Shown: piece after piece, positions 24,325 to 38,678 of the stretch
How positions within the stretch are numbered: position 1 is the stretch's first letter
How the letters are laid out: the number at the start of each line of letters is the position of its first letter
Source of the DNA: Brevipalpus yothersi
Taxonomy: Eukaryota; Arthropoda; Arachnida; Trombidiformes; Tenuipalpidae
Direction: 5' to 3'
Length of the DNA: 64,000 nucleotides
Assembly: GCA_003956705.1 (NCBI GenBank)
Contig: QZCP01000030.1
Span: 62,001-126,000 of the forward strand
Program-made: the position numbers and the translations under genes
Notes under the pieces: model-generated
Told to the model about the DNA's origin: nothing
The model's input: the letters and a program-made list of their open reading frames with translations, nothing else
Database searches by the model: none

Positions 24325-26606
24325 CCTTCGGCCACAGGGCGCTTCTTTTTTCAGTCTGTCCATCTCTTCAATAGATGGATGTTTTCTTTTTCCCTGAAGG
24401 ATTTTGACTATCTCCAACAGTGTGTTCATCTTCTTCTCTCTCACACACAGCCTCTTTCTTCTTCAGTTATCCTCCAAGAGAGAGAGAGAGAAAATTTTTA
24501 CAGGATTTGCTATTTTTTTTTCTCTCCATCGTCCACACATCCCACTTATGTATACTCTCTCTCTCTCTCTCCTCATCTTATAATCTTATCACATTGTGAC
24601 GCCGATGGTAGTATGTGATACAGTGTATGAGTATGTATGGTGGCGGTGGTTATTGGTGAGGCCAAAATAGGTGCCGCGCTGTCCATCAGCAAAGTGAGCG
24701 AGAAAAAAAAATGCCAAAAAGAGGAGAGAAAAAGAGATGGGCTTGAAAAGGGAGAGAGAGAGAATGAATATTCATGTGTGTGAGAAAGGAATTTATCGAT
24801 AAGAAATATTTATGGATAGAGAAGGAAGGCTCGTTCAGAGAAAGAGAGAGAAAGAGAGGAAGAGAGAGATGAGAACAGAGAGAATAACTTCAGTAGTGAT
24901 GAAGCTTCCAATAAGAAAATCACATCTTTCAATGTAGACTCGGTGGAAGTGAGAAAACAGAAGAAGAGAAGAAAAAAAGATCCAATATCGTGCAACAATA
25001 TTACTTGAGACTTGAGCCATTCTTTCACACATTTCATGCTGATTGACAATCATAGTCAATCTTATTGAGTATTGAGTATAAAAATGCATCGAAAATAGCA
25101 TTCCTTTGCCCATATATGAGGGTCTAATGGTATTATAAGGCAAAAAAAAGACGGAAGGAAAAGATTTTGATGAAAAAGAAGAGAGAAGAGCTGAGAGAAT
25201 GATTTTCATTCCTTATCCTCTTCACTTTGAATGAAATGAAAGAAACTTAGCATTCATGTTTACTACTCATAAGGATCTCTCTCTTCCTACCACTTTATGC
25301 TTGTCACTATTTTTCTCAATTCTGGTCCCAAAATTGAACCTTTTTTCCCTTGAACATTCTCTTCATACTTACTTCTTCGATATATATATCGTTCAAGACA
25401 GAAAAGTATCTTATTTAATAGCTGCTGTGCTGGTCATTTTGATTCTTTTCCTCTCTCTTTTTATGTCCGCATCTTTTTTATCCTTTTCACTTGCTCTCTT
25501 TCTCTCTTTTCCTACCACTTTTTTATATATCCTTATTATTATTACTATGTCACATTCTATTCCATCTATTCAATTCAATAGTGCACACACACACTTTGTA
25601 TGCCTCAACACGACATGTTCAGCTTTCTTCTTCTCCTTCCATCATCTCTCTTCTTTTTCGCTGACCTCAACTGGCTCTGATCATCTTCTCCGTTCACATG
25701 ACCATTGTCCATCATCTTAGACTGAGCATTGAAGAAGAGGCAGATTGAAGAATAAGATGGAGAAGAAGTGATTGAAATCTCATAAAATGCGTCCAAAACC
25801 TAGCCAGGAAAAAGAAAGAAGGAAGAGAAAAGTGGCCACACTTTCGCTCCAATCTTTTTCATCTTCTTCATCTTCTTCAAATATACACAAACACACACAA
25901 AAGAAAAAGCAATCCTCTAATGGCCTTTGGCCTGAGAATGACCAGAAAGCGGAATTTAGACTTCTCTCTCTCTCTCTTCTCTTCTTCCTACAAGAAAGAT
26001 CTCTCTCTTTCCTCCTCCTCTCGAAAATGCTAACATTTCGGACATTGCCGCTTAGAAAGCTCGAAACTTTTACCAAAGTGGCCATAACATTTCTACTCTC
26101 AAGATCCATCCGGCATCGGCCTCATGCCATCTTCCTCCCTACATGCTTCCGATTGATGTCGATGTTTACTATCGACACAGAGCCTCACCAACATCCATTT
26201 CAGTGAAACTTTTCACAGCATTCTACCAATCGGAAGAATCTCTCTTTCTTCCTTTCTCTCTCACTCTCAGCATCCTACCAGAATGAGAGAGAGAGATGAG
26301 GAATGTTCGTCTTCATCTTTACTTTCACCGAGTGATACACACTGTTTTTCACTTGCAATCGATAACATTTCTTGAGGACAGTGAAATTCGAAAACTTATC
26401 ACTATCATGGACACACACGTTTCCTCTCATCATGAGGTATCCTCTTCTTCCAGCTGGTGGCTTGAATAAGGCAAAATACATCTACTTTACACTGTTTTTG
26501 GTATCATGAAGAGGGATGAAAAAAGTGTATAAGCAGCCCTCAAGTTCCGGTTGAGAAAGTTTACAATTCTGCTTGGCTTCCGAATAAATCTCCATCTTAT
26601 CACTTT
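23651..26606 (-). CDS. Probable paralogue of the secreted eight-Cys gene, partial model
   Basis: Three phase-compatible exons are seen: 26486-26606 (phase-1 start, left border tentative), 25005-25038 and 23651-23729 (donor GTAAGC, phase 1 out). Joined, they give SDKMEIYSEAKQNC...GCLYTFF...MKCVKEWLKSQ, then IASHDVIQHEKRCKFLHD. The cysteine order matches residues 85, 99, 117 and 136 of the 191-aa protein at 16318-20355: KQNC with RQQC, CLY with CYK, KCVKEW with DCVMEA, and KRCKFL with HICVDD. The phase-0 intron falls eight or nine codons after the same cysteine in both. The first exon with a signal peptide and the last exon were not found, so this may be a real gene or a decaying copy. An extra small intron would be specific to this copy. 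Confidence 0.42.
24251..24326. repeat. (CT)n followed by (CTTT)n
   Basis: About 52 bp of CT dinucleotides grade into CTTT tetranucleotides. It is intronic to the presumed paralogue. Confidence 0.95.
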
Positions 26607-26668
26607 CTGGGTGATATAATTTGGTAAATTGAGAGAAGGAAGTTGCAAAAAAGGCTCTTAGAATAAGA

Positions 26669-26669
<1 letters not shown>

Positions 26670-26723
<54 letters not shown>
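26670..26723. repeat. (GA)n microsatellite
   Basis: About 54 bp of GA dinucleotides, just upstream of the presumed paralogue's second exon. Confidence 0.96.
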
Positions 26724-26728
<5 letters not shown>

Positions 26729-28859
26729 AAAAGCATCATCATGAAGCACATACACAAACACATCTTACATGAAGCAGTGATGAGTGAAGAAAAAAAGTTT
26801 AAAAAACTGATGACAGAAACCCTGGATAGGGATGTAATGTAATGGTTTTATTTATCAACGGATAATGGTTCAGTGGGCTCATGGGCACCGAATATGGTTC
26901 TATGCAAAATAGCTTGGCCTTTCTCAACAAGAGAGACCATCTTTCCAGATCTGTTTGTTGACATTCAACGACAATTTATGTGCAATCTTACTTCCTACAT
27001 ATTCTCTCTTTCTTATTACTTTGCCTGTCTCTAGAACATTTTCGTTTTCATCTTTTTTTCCCACTTCTTCACGTTTTTGCTCCAGCTTCTTCTTGGACCT
27101 CAGAATAATAATGTGAATGAGTGTTCGATCTTGTTTCTTTCATTTCTCATTCCAACTTTTGCCCACTGATTTGATTGTACGTGTACACCTCTTTGCATAC
27201 TAAATCATCTCAATTCTGCATAATAGTCCCATCACATATACACTTTCTGAACACTCAAATACACACACATACAGTATGATGGTGTTGATGGTGATGATCA
27301 TATCAAAGTGTACACCATACAAATAACCCGATTAACCCGGAATGTGCATTGATAATTTGCTACCTTTTCATTTTTCTCAATGGACACTATGTTGAACTGG
27401 TAGATAGAGAGAAAAAGGTAGATGTCCATCTCGAACTCACACACATACAATATCTTTTCCATCATGTGGACATATTATCATATCATATCATACCGGCAAT
27501 TTTGGACAATGGACAGTACGTGCTACTCGTGATCATCGCCTTTGATGGGTCCATTATCAAGTGATGAGATGATATGGAACTCTCACATAGATGATGATGA
27601 TAATAATATACGGAAGAGAGAGAGAGAGAGACACACCGTTATAACAATGTCAACCTGATAGATAATGAAAGGGACACGATTTTTCGTGTATATAAGAGAG
27701 AAAAGAGTGTCTGTTTTTTGTTTGATATACTTTCTTTCCGGGCTCAAAAGTGAATGGACTTGACTTGTCCTGCCTCGAAATTGACTCGATTGACCGATGT
27801 GATGTGGCCTCATCTTGATTGTTACCCAGCAAGTAGCTCGCAAGGATTCTCATCGACAATTATTGTGTGTATGTGTGTATGTGTCCCATCTGAATGAGTG
27901 ATAATCAAAATCAAAATCATCAGCATCATGATTTCCAAGGTATCATCATTAAATGGGAGAGTCTCCAGAAAAGTTACCTCACACTCAATTGGTCAATCTT
28001 GTGTGTGCAAATTTTTTTTCACCCATCACCAAGACTGGAAGTCAATTCTGATATTATAATGATGAACAATAGAGAAAGAGAGAGAGAGAAGCTAAAGAAG
28101 ATGATCAGCAACAATAATCAGGTGGAAAGAGAAAGAGAGAGAGACCACTGATTGCGTTATAACTTCATTCATTCTGTCCACTGATTGTTGGAACAATTTT
28201 CATTCCTGCTCATCATTATCATTAATCTTGGCCACTGGATTTGTATCATGGTGTGCTCATCTTTTTTTTCCGAAGAGGATGAGTATCATGGACAAAACAT
28301 TATACATCTTTTCTCGCCACTTTATCCACCATATTATTAGTTGGAGTATTTTACACTCTAATATTAACTGGGCAAAAATTTATTCTTCCACACTTTTTTC
28401 CACCAACATCGGTTCTTCTCTTCCGATTCAGCCTCGAAGCATGATACTGCTTACTTATTCAGCATCAACCAATGGCCGTGTGAAAAGTTTCAATTAATGA
28501 TCAAAAAAGGCTAAATAATTTAACTACATTGTTGTTGCATCTTGACCTTGGCCCTCATGGGATATTATGCATTTTTGAATGATGATGATTTTTCATCTTC
28601 ATTTTCCATCCTCTTTGATATCACTTTTCACTCTTTTCATGGGATCAAAAGTTATAAAGTACATTCAAAATGCTCTTCAAAAGTGGAGTTAATACATAAA
28701 AGAAAAGGAGAGAAGATGAATGATAAATAATTCTGTTCAGTCCCATGATATTGAACCGATCATCATTCCTTGCCATCTTCTCTCTTCTTTCTCATCATCC
28801 CAATTATTGTTCACTTTTATTCACTCCTCGCACAAAATTCTTCTTTATCCATTATTATG

Positions 28860-29391
<532 letters not shown>

Positions 29392-30175
29392 GCATCATCT
29401 TATTTATATTTTCTCTCTGTATGCTATCTGATTAAGCAGAATAATGAATGAAGCATCAAGCTGATCGTGAAACTTGTCTCGTGGCAACATCGGAAGTAAA
29501 CGGATGCAAGTGAAAGAGGGATCATCATGGATGCGGATGAGAAAGGGAAACAAGGGAGAATGAATGGAAAGATGGTCGAAAGAGAATACATTGTATTGAG
29601 AAAAGGGGAAAGAGAAAGAGAAAAAAAAGAGAGAGGAAAAGAGAAAAGTGAGTCAGTTGATTGTTTTAATGTACAGCAAAGTTTTCTGGGTGCACGATGA
29701 TGGCCATCATTTACTCATCCTCATCTTCGGTAACACTTGCAACCGATATGAGTATCGTGAGAGACAGTGGTGCATGATGAGTTTGATAGAGATGATGATA
29801 ATGGCGGGAAAGAGAGGAGAAAAGATGAGGAGAAAAAAAGAAGAGAAGAGAGGATAAAATGTTGAAATCCAATGTGAGTGTATATATGTTTTATGCAGGG
29901 AAATGAGACGAAGAGAGAGATGATGGTATTAGCGTGAAAATTGAGCGAGAAAAAGTTTGAAAAGAAAAGAGAAAAGACTAAGGATGAGCAAGAGAGAGAG
30001 AGAAGGATGAGAGGATGTAAAAAGGATGAATTCACTCTGAATAGAAGATGGAGGGAAGAGAAAGAAAAGAATAAAGGAGATGAGGATGCTCATGGTGATG
30101 TCTTATCGTTCTTGAGTGGCTTGTTACAATGGATGATCACCGCGACAATGTATATGACATCCATGGTAAAATAGA

Positions 30176-30179
<4 letters not shown>

Positions 30180-30220
<41 letters not shown>
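30180..30220. repeat. (GA)n microsatellite
   Basis: About 40 bp of GA dinucleotides in the gene-poor region. Confidence 0.95.
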
Positions 30221-30225
<5 letters not shown>

Positions 30226-32335
30226 GTGGGAGGTGAAAGAATAAAAGACGATGAAAATATCTAAGTGAATCCGATTGTTGGAATACATCGAGATCAATAC
30301 ATCAACTTGCTTTCTTTTTTCCAATCCATGTTCCTCCACTTTTATACCAAGAATTACTTGTTGCTGAGATTCAGATGATGTAGGCTCCTCTTATTCCTTT
30401 TTGCCATAGATTTTTCTACATTATCGCCCACATTTCCGATACTCACACAACTCTGCCATACATATAATTAATATTATTGCTGATTCTTATTTTTTCTCGA
30501 ATTTTTTAATGGATGAGTGATGAATGGAAAATCTTTCAATATCATGGATAAGAAAGAGAGTGAGGATAGATAGATAGATAGATAGAGAGAAAGTTTCGCT
30601 TGAAGTTCCATCAAGTAGATGATAGAAAGTTCGGTGAAGCTTCTCCATACCAAACCCATATGTGTGAGTGTTTATTGGTTAAAATTTTCAGGTAGAGCAT
30701 CAGAATTATGCTCCAGGGCAAACATTCTGTTGGGATCAACTCCTCTGCATTTTCTTTCTTCATCCACTCATCCATGTGTATGCATCTGTTAAATGATCAG
30801 GAAAAACTCTTCAACTCTCTCTCTCTCTCTCTCTCTCTCTCTTCATCTTTCAATGAGAGTTCTGATGATGAGAAGATCTCTCACCTCTTCTGCTAATGGA
30901 TATTATGCCTACTCACTTGTTCTTTTTCTCTCTCTTTTTCTGTCTCTCATTCTGATCATGTTTTCCATTTTACTCTTGCTTCCTGCGATGAACAATCAAC
31001 TCTATAACTGTATGCACACACACACACATACATGCTCCTGTTTGTCTTGACCAGTGTGTTGGTCAGTGTCCGGTGAGACCATCCTCTGGCTAATGTTTCA
31101 ATGTTTCATCAGCGAAATGATGATGATTTTTATTGCCTCAAGTATCACTTTTTGATCATCATCATTATCGTTTATGCTGACCCATTGATCAGATCATTTT
31201 CGAATTTGCCTCCCCAAACACACACACAGTCCATTTTCTATGGGATTCATTTTTCCATTCTATCGAGTTAACTTATCTTCTTCTCTCTATCCATGAGAAG
31301 AATCACTCAATACACTTATATGTATAGCCTATCTACAGAGACTATTGACCAATTCAATGAGTATCATTGAGAATCATTGATTGTTTTCACTTAATTTGCT
31401 TCATGTTTACTCTCTTTCCAACTACTCTGAGTCTTTCTCTTTCTTTCTTCTATACTTTCCCTTCGATCACTTAAAGCTCTCATCACGTCTAATCGATATA
31501 TTTGCATATTTGTGCACACTAGACACTTGAAAAAGTAACTCACAATTCACATGAGAGATCTATTTCCTCATATACACTGGCAAATCAAGGAAGAAAGAAG
31601 GGAAAAAAGTTTCGAATATCCCCAAGATTTGTTCAACAAAATACGAAAGATAGTGTTTCAACCCACTCACAAGGCTCATTTTCGGTGTGTGGCCCAAGTT
31701 CCCATGGATTCCTGCCTTTCTACTATCTTGCCCTCTCTTTCTCTCGCCTTGTTGAAATATTTGGGTTTCCTTAATCTTCAAAATTCGGGAAAATATCTGG
31801 TCCATTTGAATAGAGAGAGGGAATAACATCGCATTAGTGTGTTTGCTCAAAGTAAGCCATGTAAAGAGAGAGAGTGATAATGGATCTTCAACTGGTTGGC
31901 CCACTAAATACTCTGTGTGTATGTGTGTGATCTGTGAGTTTCGTGAGCGAGACACCTCAAGGAGTGTCCAATGTTTGGACAGTGAACTTTATCCCCTTCC
32001 ATAGGCAAAATATACATACATACATTCATATATAGATAGATAGATATCGGTGACAGAACCGAGAGCCAGTTTATCAGGACTCTTTATCCTCACAAGATCA
32101 ATGTTTTTAAACTTTCCACGTTTCCAAACATACACACAGACACACACACACACACACATAGGTTTACACACAGACTTACAGAACGCCAAATTCACTGGAC
32201 AAATAGTGGATCAGAATTAATAGGATGTTTGTCCAAACTGTGGACACGTCTAGTGTCACCATTTGAATTCATGAGGGTAAAGAAATTTTTGGGAATCAAT
32301 GGAATACAGATCAAAAGGAAAAAGTTTTTGCTTGA

Positions 32336-32340
<5 letters not shown>

Positions 32341-32381
<41 letters not shown>
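32341..32381. repeat. (CT)n microsatellite
   Basis: About 40 bp of CT dinucleotides. A CA run lies 240 bp to the left, near 32134-32158. Confidence 0.95.
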
Positions 32382-32386
<5 letters not shown>

Positions 32387-33861
32387 CCTCTCTTTCGTTC
32401 ACTGACCATTTTTTTTGGGAGAAAAATTGTATTTTTGTGTGTGTGCAAATCTAAATCATCGTCCTGCATGTGTTCACATTGATTAAGGTTGAGGAACCGA
32501 AAAAAAACATGCCAAAAAGGAACCTCGAAAAAAGTAAAAGTTACCCAAGCAACATCATGATCATAATTCTTGAAGTAAACTTTTCTTCAAGTTTTCAATT
32601 CCAAGTTTTTTTTTCGCTCGCTCGACATGCTTCTTCTACCGAATCATCTAAGCAAGAATTTGCTCTCTCTCTCCCTCTTTTTTCAATAAGATCCATACAG
32701 AATGATGTGAAGAAAAATATTTTCTGCTCAAAAATGAAAGTGATTTCAGAAGTCATCTCACCGATTGGTAAGAGAGAGAGAATAAATTTTGTCAAGTATA
32801 AATGTTCTATGGACTAATATGCATTCTGGCCTGATACTTGTTGGCTGGACTTCTTGTACACTGGAACAGGTAGTAATTTGATCAGACATGGTCTTACACT
32901 AACCGATCAGAAAAAAAGCATCCATTTGAGAGGGAGAATGTGTATATGTGTATCGTTGCTCTTAAAGAGAGAGAGAGACATTGAGATTCGGAAAATTGGT
33001 TTTATCATCTTACATCTTGCTAGCTAATGGCTTTCCATTAGTATTCACCATCATCTTGCATTCCGATTTTATGTCCTATTCGGCGTTTGGGCTTCCATCT
33101 TCTTCACCATCATCATTAAGACTCATACTATCTGCTGTTTTCTCGCCACAGTCTCTCGTCGTCGTCATCCTCTCTTTTTTCTTCTTCTTCTTCTTCTTCT
33201 TCCTTCGCTTCTACTTCATCTTCTTCCTCCCCTTTTATCTGTTTTTATTCCTCCAACTTCATGTCCGCATCACTTACACTCTGCTTACCTTACCTTCTCT
33301 CTCTCTCTCTCTTTCAAAGTGTCCCCTTTCACAGCCACAGCGTGCTGATTAGAGAGGTGCCATTTTGTTCCGCTTTTTTGGCAGGCCGGCCATTCACGAC
33401 GTGCTTGTTTATTCCATCACATGGAGAGGAAGATGAACATGATCTCTCTCTCTCTCTCTCTCTCTCTCCCTGTCTTCCAACGTTACATATACCTTTTCAT
33501 CCTTTTTCTACATCATCAGGCTGCACACATACACACTATTCTTTGGATTTTTTCTTTTCTTCTTCATTCTTCTACATGATACCTATCATCTGAAATATGT
33601 GTGCATGGAAGAGTGAGGGAACACTCTAAATGATCTGCATCAACAAGTTGGTGTATGTACATAAAATGAAAATGGGCTGCAAACCATCATCAGTCTTTTC
33701 TCGTTTATTTTCTCTCTCTCTCCATCATCTATGCAAATTGTTGCCAAATTATTCATTATCATCTACTTCTTTTTCTCTCTATTCCTTCAGCTCACGTATT
33801 GTATAAATGAGGCTGCTCTGGAACATGAGATGGATAAGGAATGGGAGCAGGAAGGAAGAGA

Positions 33862-33866
<5 letters not shown>

Positions 33867-33951
<85 letters not shown>
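33867..33951. repeat. (GA)n microsatellite
   Basis: About 85 bp of uninterrupted GA dinucleotides, one of the longest fully sequenced tracts in the window. Confidence 0.97.
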
Positions 33952-33957
<6 letters not shown>

Positions 33958-34825
33958 AAAAATTTAAGTCATTGCAGAATGAAATAATTTGGGCAATAAT
34001 CCACAAGGAAAACAGTACAACTCAATGGAGGCGAATAGGAACCAATGTAATTGGAAAATATTTACGAATGGTGTTACAATTAATCAAGATATATTGCTGA
34101 GGCTTTACTGTTCACTGATTTTGTTGGGATAAATTGTTGTTTCACCTTCCATAGTAACATGAACAGTAATTCGTCACCCAAAAGTAAGCCACTCAATTCA
34201 AGACAGGGTTTTGAGCGTGAAATTTTAGCCCACAGATTCGATTGTTGAAAAAGACTATTCTAGGCACGAGGTAAGATGTGTCAAGAGAGAAAGAAAATTT
34301 TTCCTCAAGAAGAAGAGGAAGTGTATTCGATATCACTGCCTTCCCATGAGATCATGGATGCTGGTGGATGTCTTCTTATTCTTTTTTTGAAAGTAACCTG
34401 AAATAGATTGCACAAAAGTTCTATTCCAGGGGTGAGAGAGAAAAAAATGTAAGTTACAACATAACACTATTGGCTGATGGTCTTGCTGTTGATTGTGGGG
34501 AGAAAACTTTCGCAACAAGATCCGTTTCAATATCAGACTGATAAGGTTTGAAAAAAGAATTTGAGACGAGAATACATCGTACATCTCTATGGTACATGTA
34601 TGTGAAGAGGAAGAGTAAAAAAACTTCTTCATGTTATGATAGTTTTGTATGTGCACTTAGCAAAGGGATCACATTTTACAGGCAACAATGAAGCAGATAA
34701 TCCACAAGTTTGATGCTTTGTTTCGCAAGTGTCGATCAATCTCTTATTCGCTAAGATGCTGGGGATCAGTCAAGGGTCGAGACCTCTGTTGGAGCGTAAT
34801 TGATAATGAGGCCTATGGAGAGGTT

Positions 34826-34872
<47 letters not shown>

Positions 34873-34956
34873 GAAGGAGGAAAAGATGACTGTAAGAAGA
34901 AAAGGCTATCAATTTAGGAACAATTATTTCTCATCTCAAGTTCCAAACAGTTGAGA

Positions 34957-35251
34957 TTACGCCACACAGCTAGCCAGATTCTCATCTTGAGCCATTCTGT
35001 AGCCAGAAAATGTTGTGAAGAGGAAAAGAGAATGGCTAAAGTCAAAGAATAAGTGTACCAATAACAAATCGGATGATAGTCTTTGGCAAGTACAGCTGTT
35101 ACTTTGGGTGAGAACTTAGCAAATGGTAACTGATATGATATTTCACAATGGTTCAGAGAGGTTAGAAGGGAAAGTATTTCCACTGTCTTACCGCATTTTT
35201 GGAACATTTTCACAGAGAAAGAGGCAAAAAAAAGCATTGGTAACAGGAAGT
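34957..35251 (-). CDS. Candidate tail exons of the Sidestep-like gene (weak)
   Basis: Three small exons, 35192-35251, 35103-35129 and 34957-34996, have usable splice sites: donor GTAAGA with a 62-nt intron carrying a CTAAC branch-like word, and acceptors after pyrimidine tracts. They join in phase to the last sure Sidestep-like exon (37585-37741) and end at TAA with the residues MAQDENLASCVA. The segment contains a short hydrophobic stretch (NAFFCLFLC). If correct, the protein would lack the usual fifth Ig domain, FN3 and transmembrane helix, so the model is doubtful. It could equally be part of another small gene or chance. Confidence 0.22.
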
Positions 35252-36614
35252 CTGATGGAAATCAGATTACTTTGATCCTATGAACTGGAAATACTGTTAA
35301 TACTGATGCTACACACAGTCACTGGAAAAATATTGACAAAAGTTACAATGAAATTTTTCTTCACAAAATAAAACAACGTAGAGATTAGGGGTATACAGTG
35401 ATTTTTGTTGGCAAAAGATAGTAGAGTTGGAAGATGTTGATTAAAAATCATGAAAAAGCTACCATGAAACAGCTATCAAAAGATAGATTGTTATTCTTAG
35501 CCTGAAAACAATAGAAAAAACACATAACACATGAAATACTTCCGTCTATTTGGTGAAAGGGAAGGAGAACTGCTTACTTGTAAAAATCGCTATGGTTTAC
35601 TTAATTGATGCAATAAATACAGTAAGTGGTCTACAAAATCGATCGAATTGAGTACTCAGAATGGATATTCCAGGTGAATCAAGAACATGATTGTTAAAAA
35701 GAAAACAAAATAAAGTCTCTAGTTAATGCAAACTTAGGCAAGAATGTGAGTCTGAGATATAGTCTGCGAGGAATTTCTGGCCAGCAAATAACGATATATT
35801 GTTGATTGAATAGGTAAAGGGTAAGATATGAAGTGAATATAATTGGAAGCGAATTCTAGCTCACTATAAGAATATATGTATGCTTACTAGTAATGTACAT
35901 CAACAATAAATGATGCTAAAGTAGATCTCAGACAAGAATGAGTCAATATTGTGAGACTTTTTTCCTAGAAATCCCAGGAAATATGGAGACAAAAACATAA
36001 ATATTTTCGCTAATAAATTACAGTGCGTTTGGGTCTGTTCTCACAATGAGGTTGAACAAGAACGAAAAGCCTCATGAGCATGTGATAAAGGCTTTCCATC
36101 AGATCAAATCTGATAAAGAAGGATAGAATATAATAGAATTCTCAGATGATTTTCCTAAATTGTGGCACTATATACATGATAGCTCAACTCAAATAATATA
36201 TGTTTGCATGATACTCTATTTGAATTCAACGTAGCATGAAAAGTTCCAGGAGAGATAGAGAGTTGCAAAAAAAGTATAAAATTGATGAATTTCCTCTGAG
36301 CAACAGTGGAAATTTAGCCAAGTCGAGTAAATATTTGGAAGAGAGAGAGAGATGAAATCCGATAAGACGTCATGGCCATGATGATGACTATTTTCAATTC
36401 TTTTTCAAATGCTTAGATCAGCTGTTTCGCTATTCTCTGGAGGAATTTTTCTAGCTTATTTGCGCCTTTACATAGGAATTGAAATGGGAAAAATCTTCCC
36501 CATCTGAAACACATAGATATACAGAGGCTTGAATTATGAGCATTGAATCATATTATTTGTTAGCTTCAAGATCTATTTGGAAAGTTTCGCTTACACGCCG
36601 GAAGGATATAAATT

Positions 36615-36619
<5 letters not shown>

Positions 36620-36659
<40 letters not shown>
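36620..36659. repeat. (CT)n microsatellite
   Basis: About 40 bp of CT dinucleotides, 0.9 kb from the last sure Sidestep-like exon. Confidence 0.95.
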
Positions 36660-36661
<2 letters not shown>

Positions 36662-37584
36662 TTCAATCTGGAATTCCATGAGCTAAAGGGGCAATACACA
36701 CAGATCTTCCAAACTGTTCATGTAGAGTGCAGCCATACGAATCATCGATCTATGTGCATATTATACGCTGGATGATTCGTCTTATCAACCTATTTTAAGG
36801 AGGGCTATAAGCCTGAGAAAAAGAAAATTTTGATAAATTTTTCGCCACCATAACCTAGTGCATACATAAACCTGACCATTGTTCACTTGTCTTGACACTT
36901 TACACACTCACTGTATATATTGGGTGGAAGTAAATTGTTGTTGTTGATAAAAAATGGAGGTTTATTCAAATTTACACCTACTTTTCCTCCTCCTGCTTTT
37001 TTCTCCCTGGAAAAAAATGTATTGAACTGATGCTGGCTTGGTATGGCGAAAGAGAACGGAAGGATGAAAGCTCAAATATTCCACTTTACATGAGTTGTGG
37101 ATAGATTCAATGGAGAGTATAGAGGAAAAGTATTGTTCTAAAGATTTGAGAAAAGAAGATTGAAAGAGGAGAGAAAGAGAAAATGTGGGCAAACTATTCC
37201 ATTGCACCTACTATGCATATGTGTATGAGGTACATATAAATGTGTGTGTATGTGTGGAATATGCAGATAGTATTCCGGTGGAATTCTATTGAAATGTAAA
37301 TATACGATCACTCAAGAGCAGCCCTTATTCTTAAACTCTCATGAGAAGAGAATGGATGATGATCAGGATGGAATAAGAGAGAGAAGATGGTAGAAAATTG
37401 ATCCCTAAAATTGAGGAATATTTAGTAGGGGAGTGAGAAGAAGAGGATGCTAGGAAATGAGGTGATATCAATCGGTATATTTAGCCACAGCAAGCGGAAT
37501 GGTGATGATCAATTTAAATTGCCACCAAAAAACAAAGATGATCAAGGTGTTGAAGAAGAGGCAAAAAAAATTTGTTCAACTCAC

Positions 37585-37741
37585 AAGTAGTCACTTCGAC
37601 AAACTGGTGCATATCTTATTGTTAAATTAATTGTATTACTTAATGCACCTCCTTGCTGATTACTCGCTTCACATTGATATGTACCACTTTGTTTTCGAGA
37701 AACCCGTTGAAGTACCAGTGTTTGATTACTTTGAATGATAC
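37585..37741 (-). CDS. Sidestep-like exon 10 (Ig4, second half)
   Basis: It encodes LVLQRVSRKQSGTYQCEASN and then YAPVCRSDY. The acceptor is CAG. The donor GTGAGT lies at 37579-37584. If the donor is not used, translation adds one residue and stops, so unspliced RNA would end the protein right after Ig4. Confidence 0.9.
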
Positions 37742-37890
37742 CTGGACGAAAGAGGTGAGGATTGAAGGAGAGAGAGAGAGAGAGGAAAAAATTGTCGTTA
37801 GAATAAGAGGATGAAAGCAAAATGTAGTGGAAATGAACAAAAAGAAAGATTTCTAAATGCTTCCACTATCTATCTGGTATTTGAGTGCAT

Positions 37891-37942
<52 letters not shown>

Positions 37943-38607
37943 TGTAAGTGTTTCAGTTAGTGAATGTCTGCCTATGTGTGTGTGTGTGTGTGGATTCTCA
38001 GTCATAACTAAATGGTATTCCTAAGAGCTTGAAATGAAAAGGCTGTGAAGAGGGCTATAAGTGGATACTTGAATTGTCCAAAAAGGGAATACAGTGAAAA
38101 AAAGGAAGAGGAAAAATTTTCGGTATCTAATGCTATCATTCAAGATAAATTTTGCGGCTATTCGATTTGAAGACGTTTTTAGTGGAAAGGAATATAACCA
38201 TAGCAAGTGGTGTGTAGAGGGGATCAGGAAGGAAGAAGGAAAGAAAGAGAGAGAAAGTAAAAAGAAGAGCAAGTGATCGAAAAATGTTCTTGAGAAACGT
38301 TTATAGCCAGAATAGAGGATTTTTTTCCTCTCTCCAATAGACATACATACACAGAGCTCTCTCTCTCTCTCTCTCTTCTTTTTATCTGACAGTTTTTCTA
38401 CCCCAATAGATCACTCATCAAATTAGAAAATGAAAAATGGGAAATAAAAGTAAAGCTGTCCTCCATGTACTCTCTTTTTTCAGCAGTAAATTATATCCAA
38501 AAAGAAGAGAGGATGAAGAACCTTTTCCTATCTTTAACTAAGCCCGTCACAAGCATAGATCCATAGGAAAAGAAACGACAAAACTAAAACTTCATCACTC
38601 ATCAGGG

Positions 38608-38678
<71 letters not shown>

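Noticed and set aside
26275..26481. Minus-strand frame with VLKKCYRL, resembling QVLKTCYKS of the secreted protein
   Set aside because: The similarity is short. No spacing to neighbouring exons gives a plausible intron (30-50 nt only), and the frame is not needed to join the paralogue's exons.
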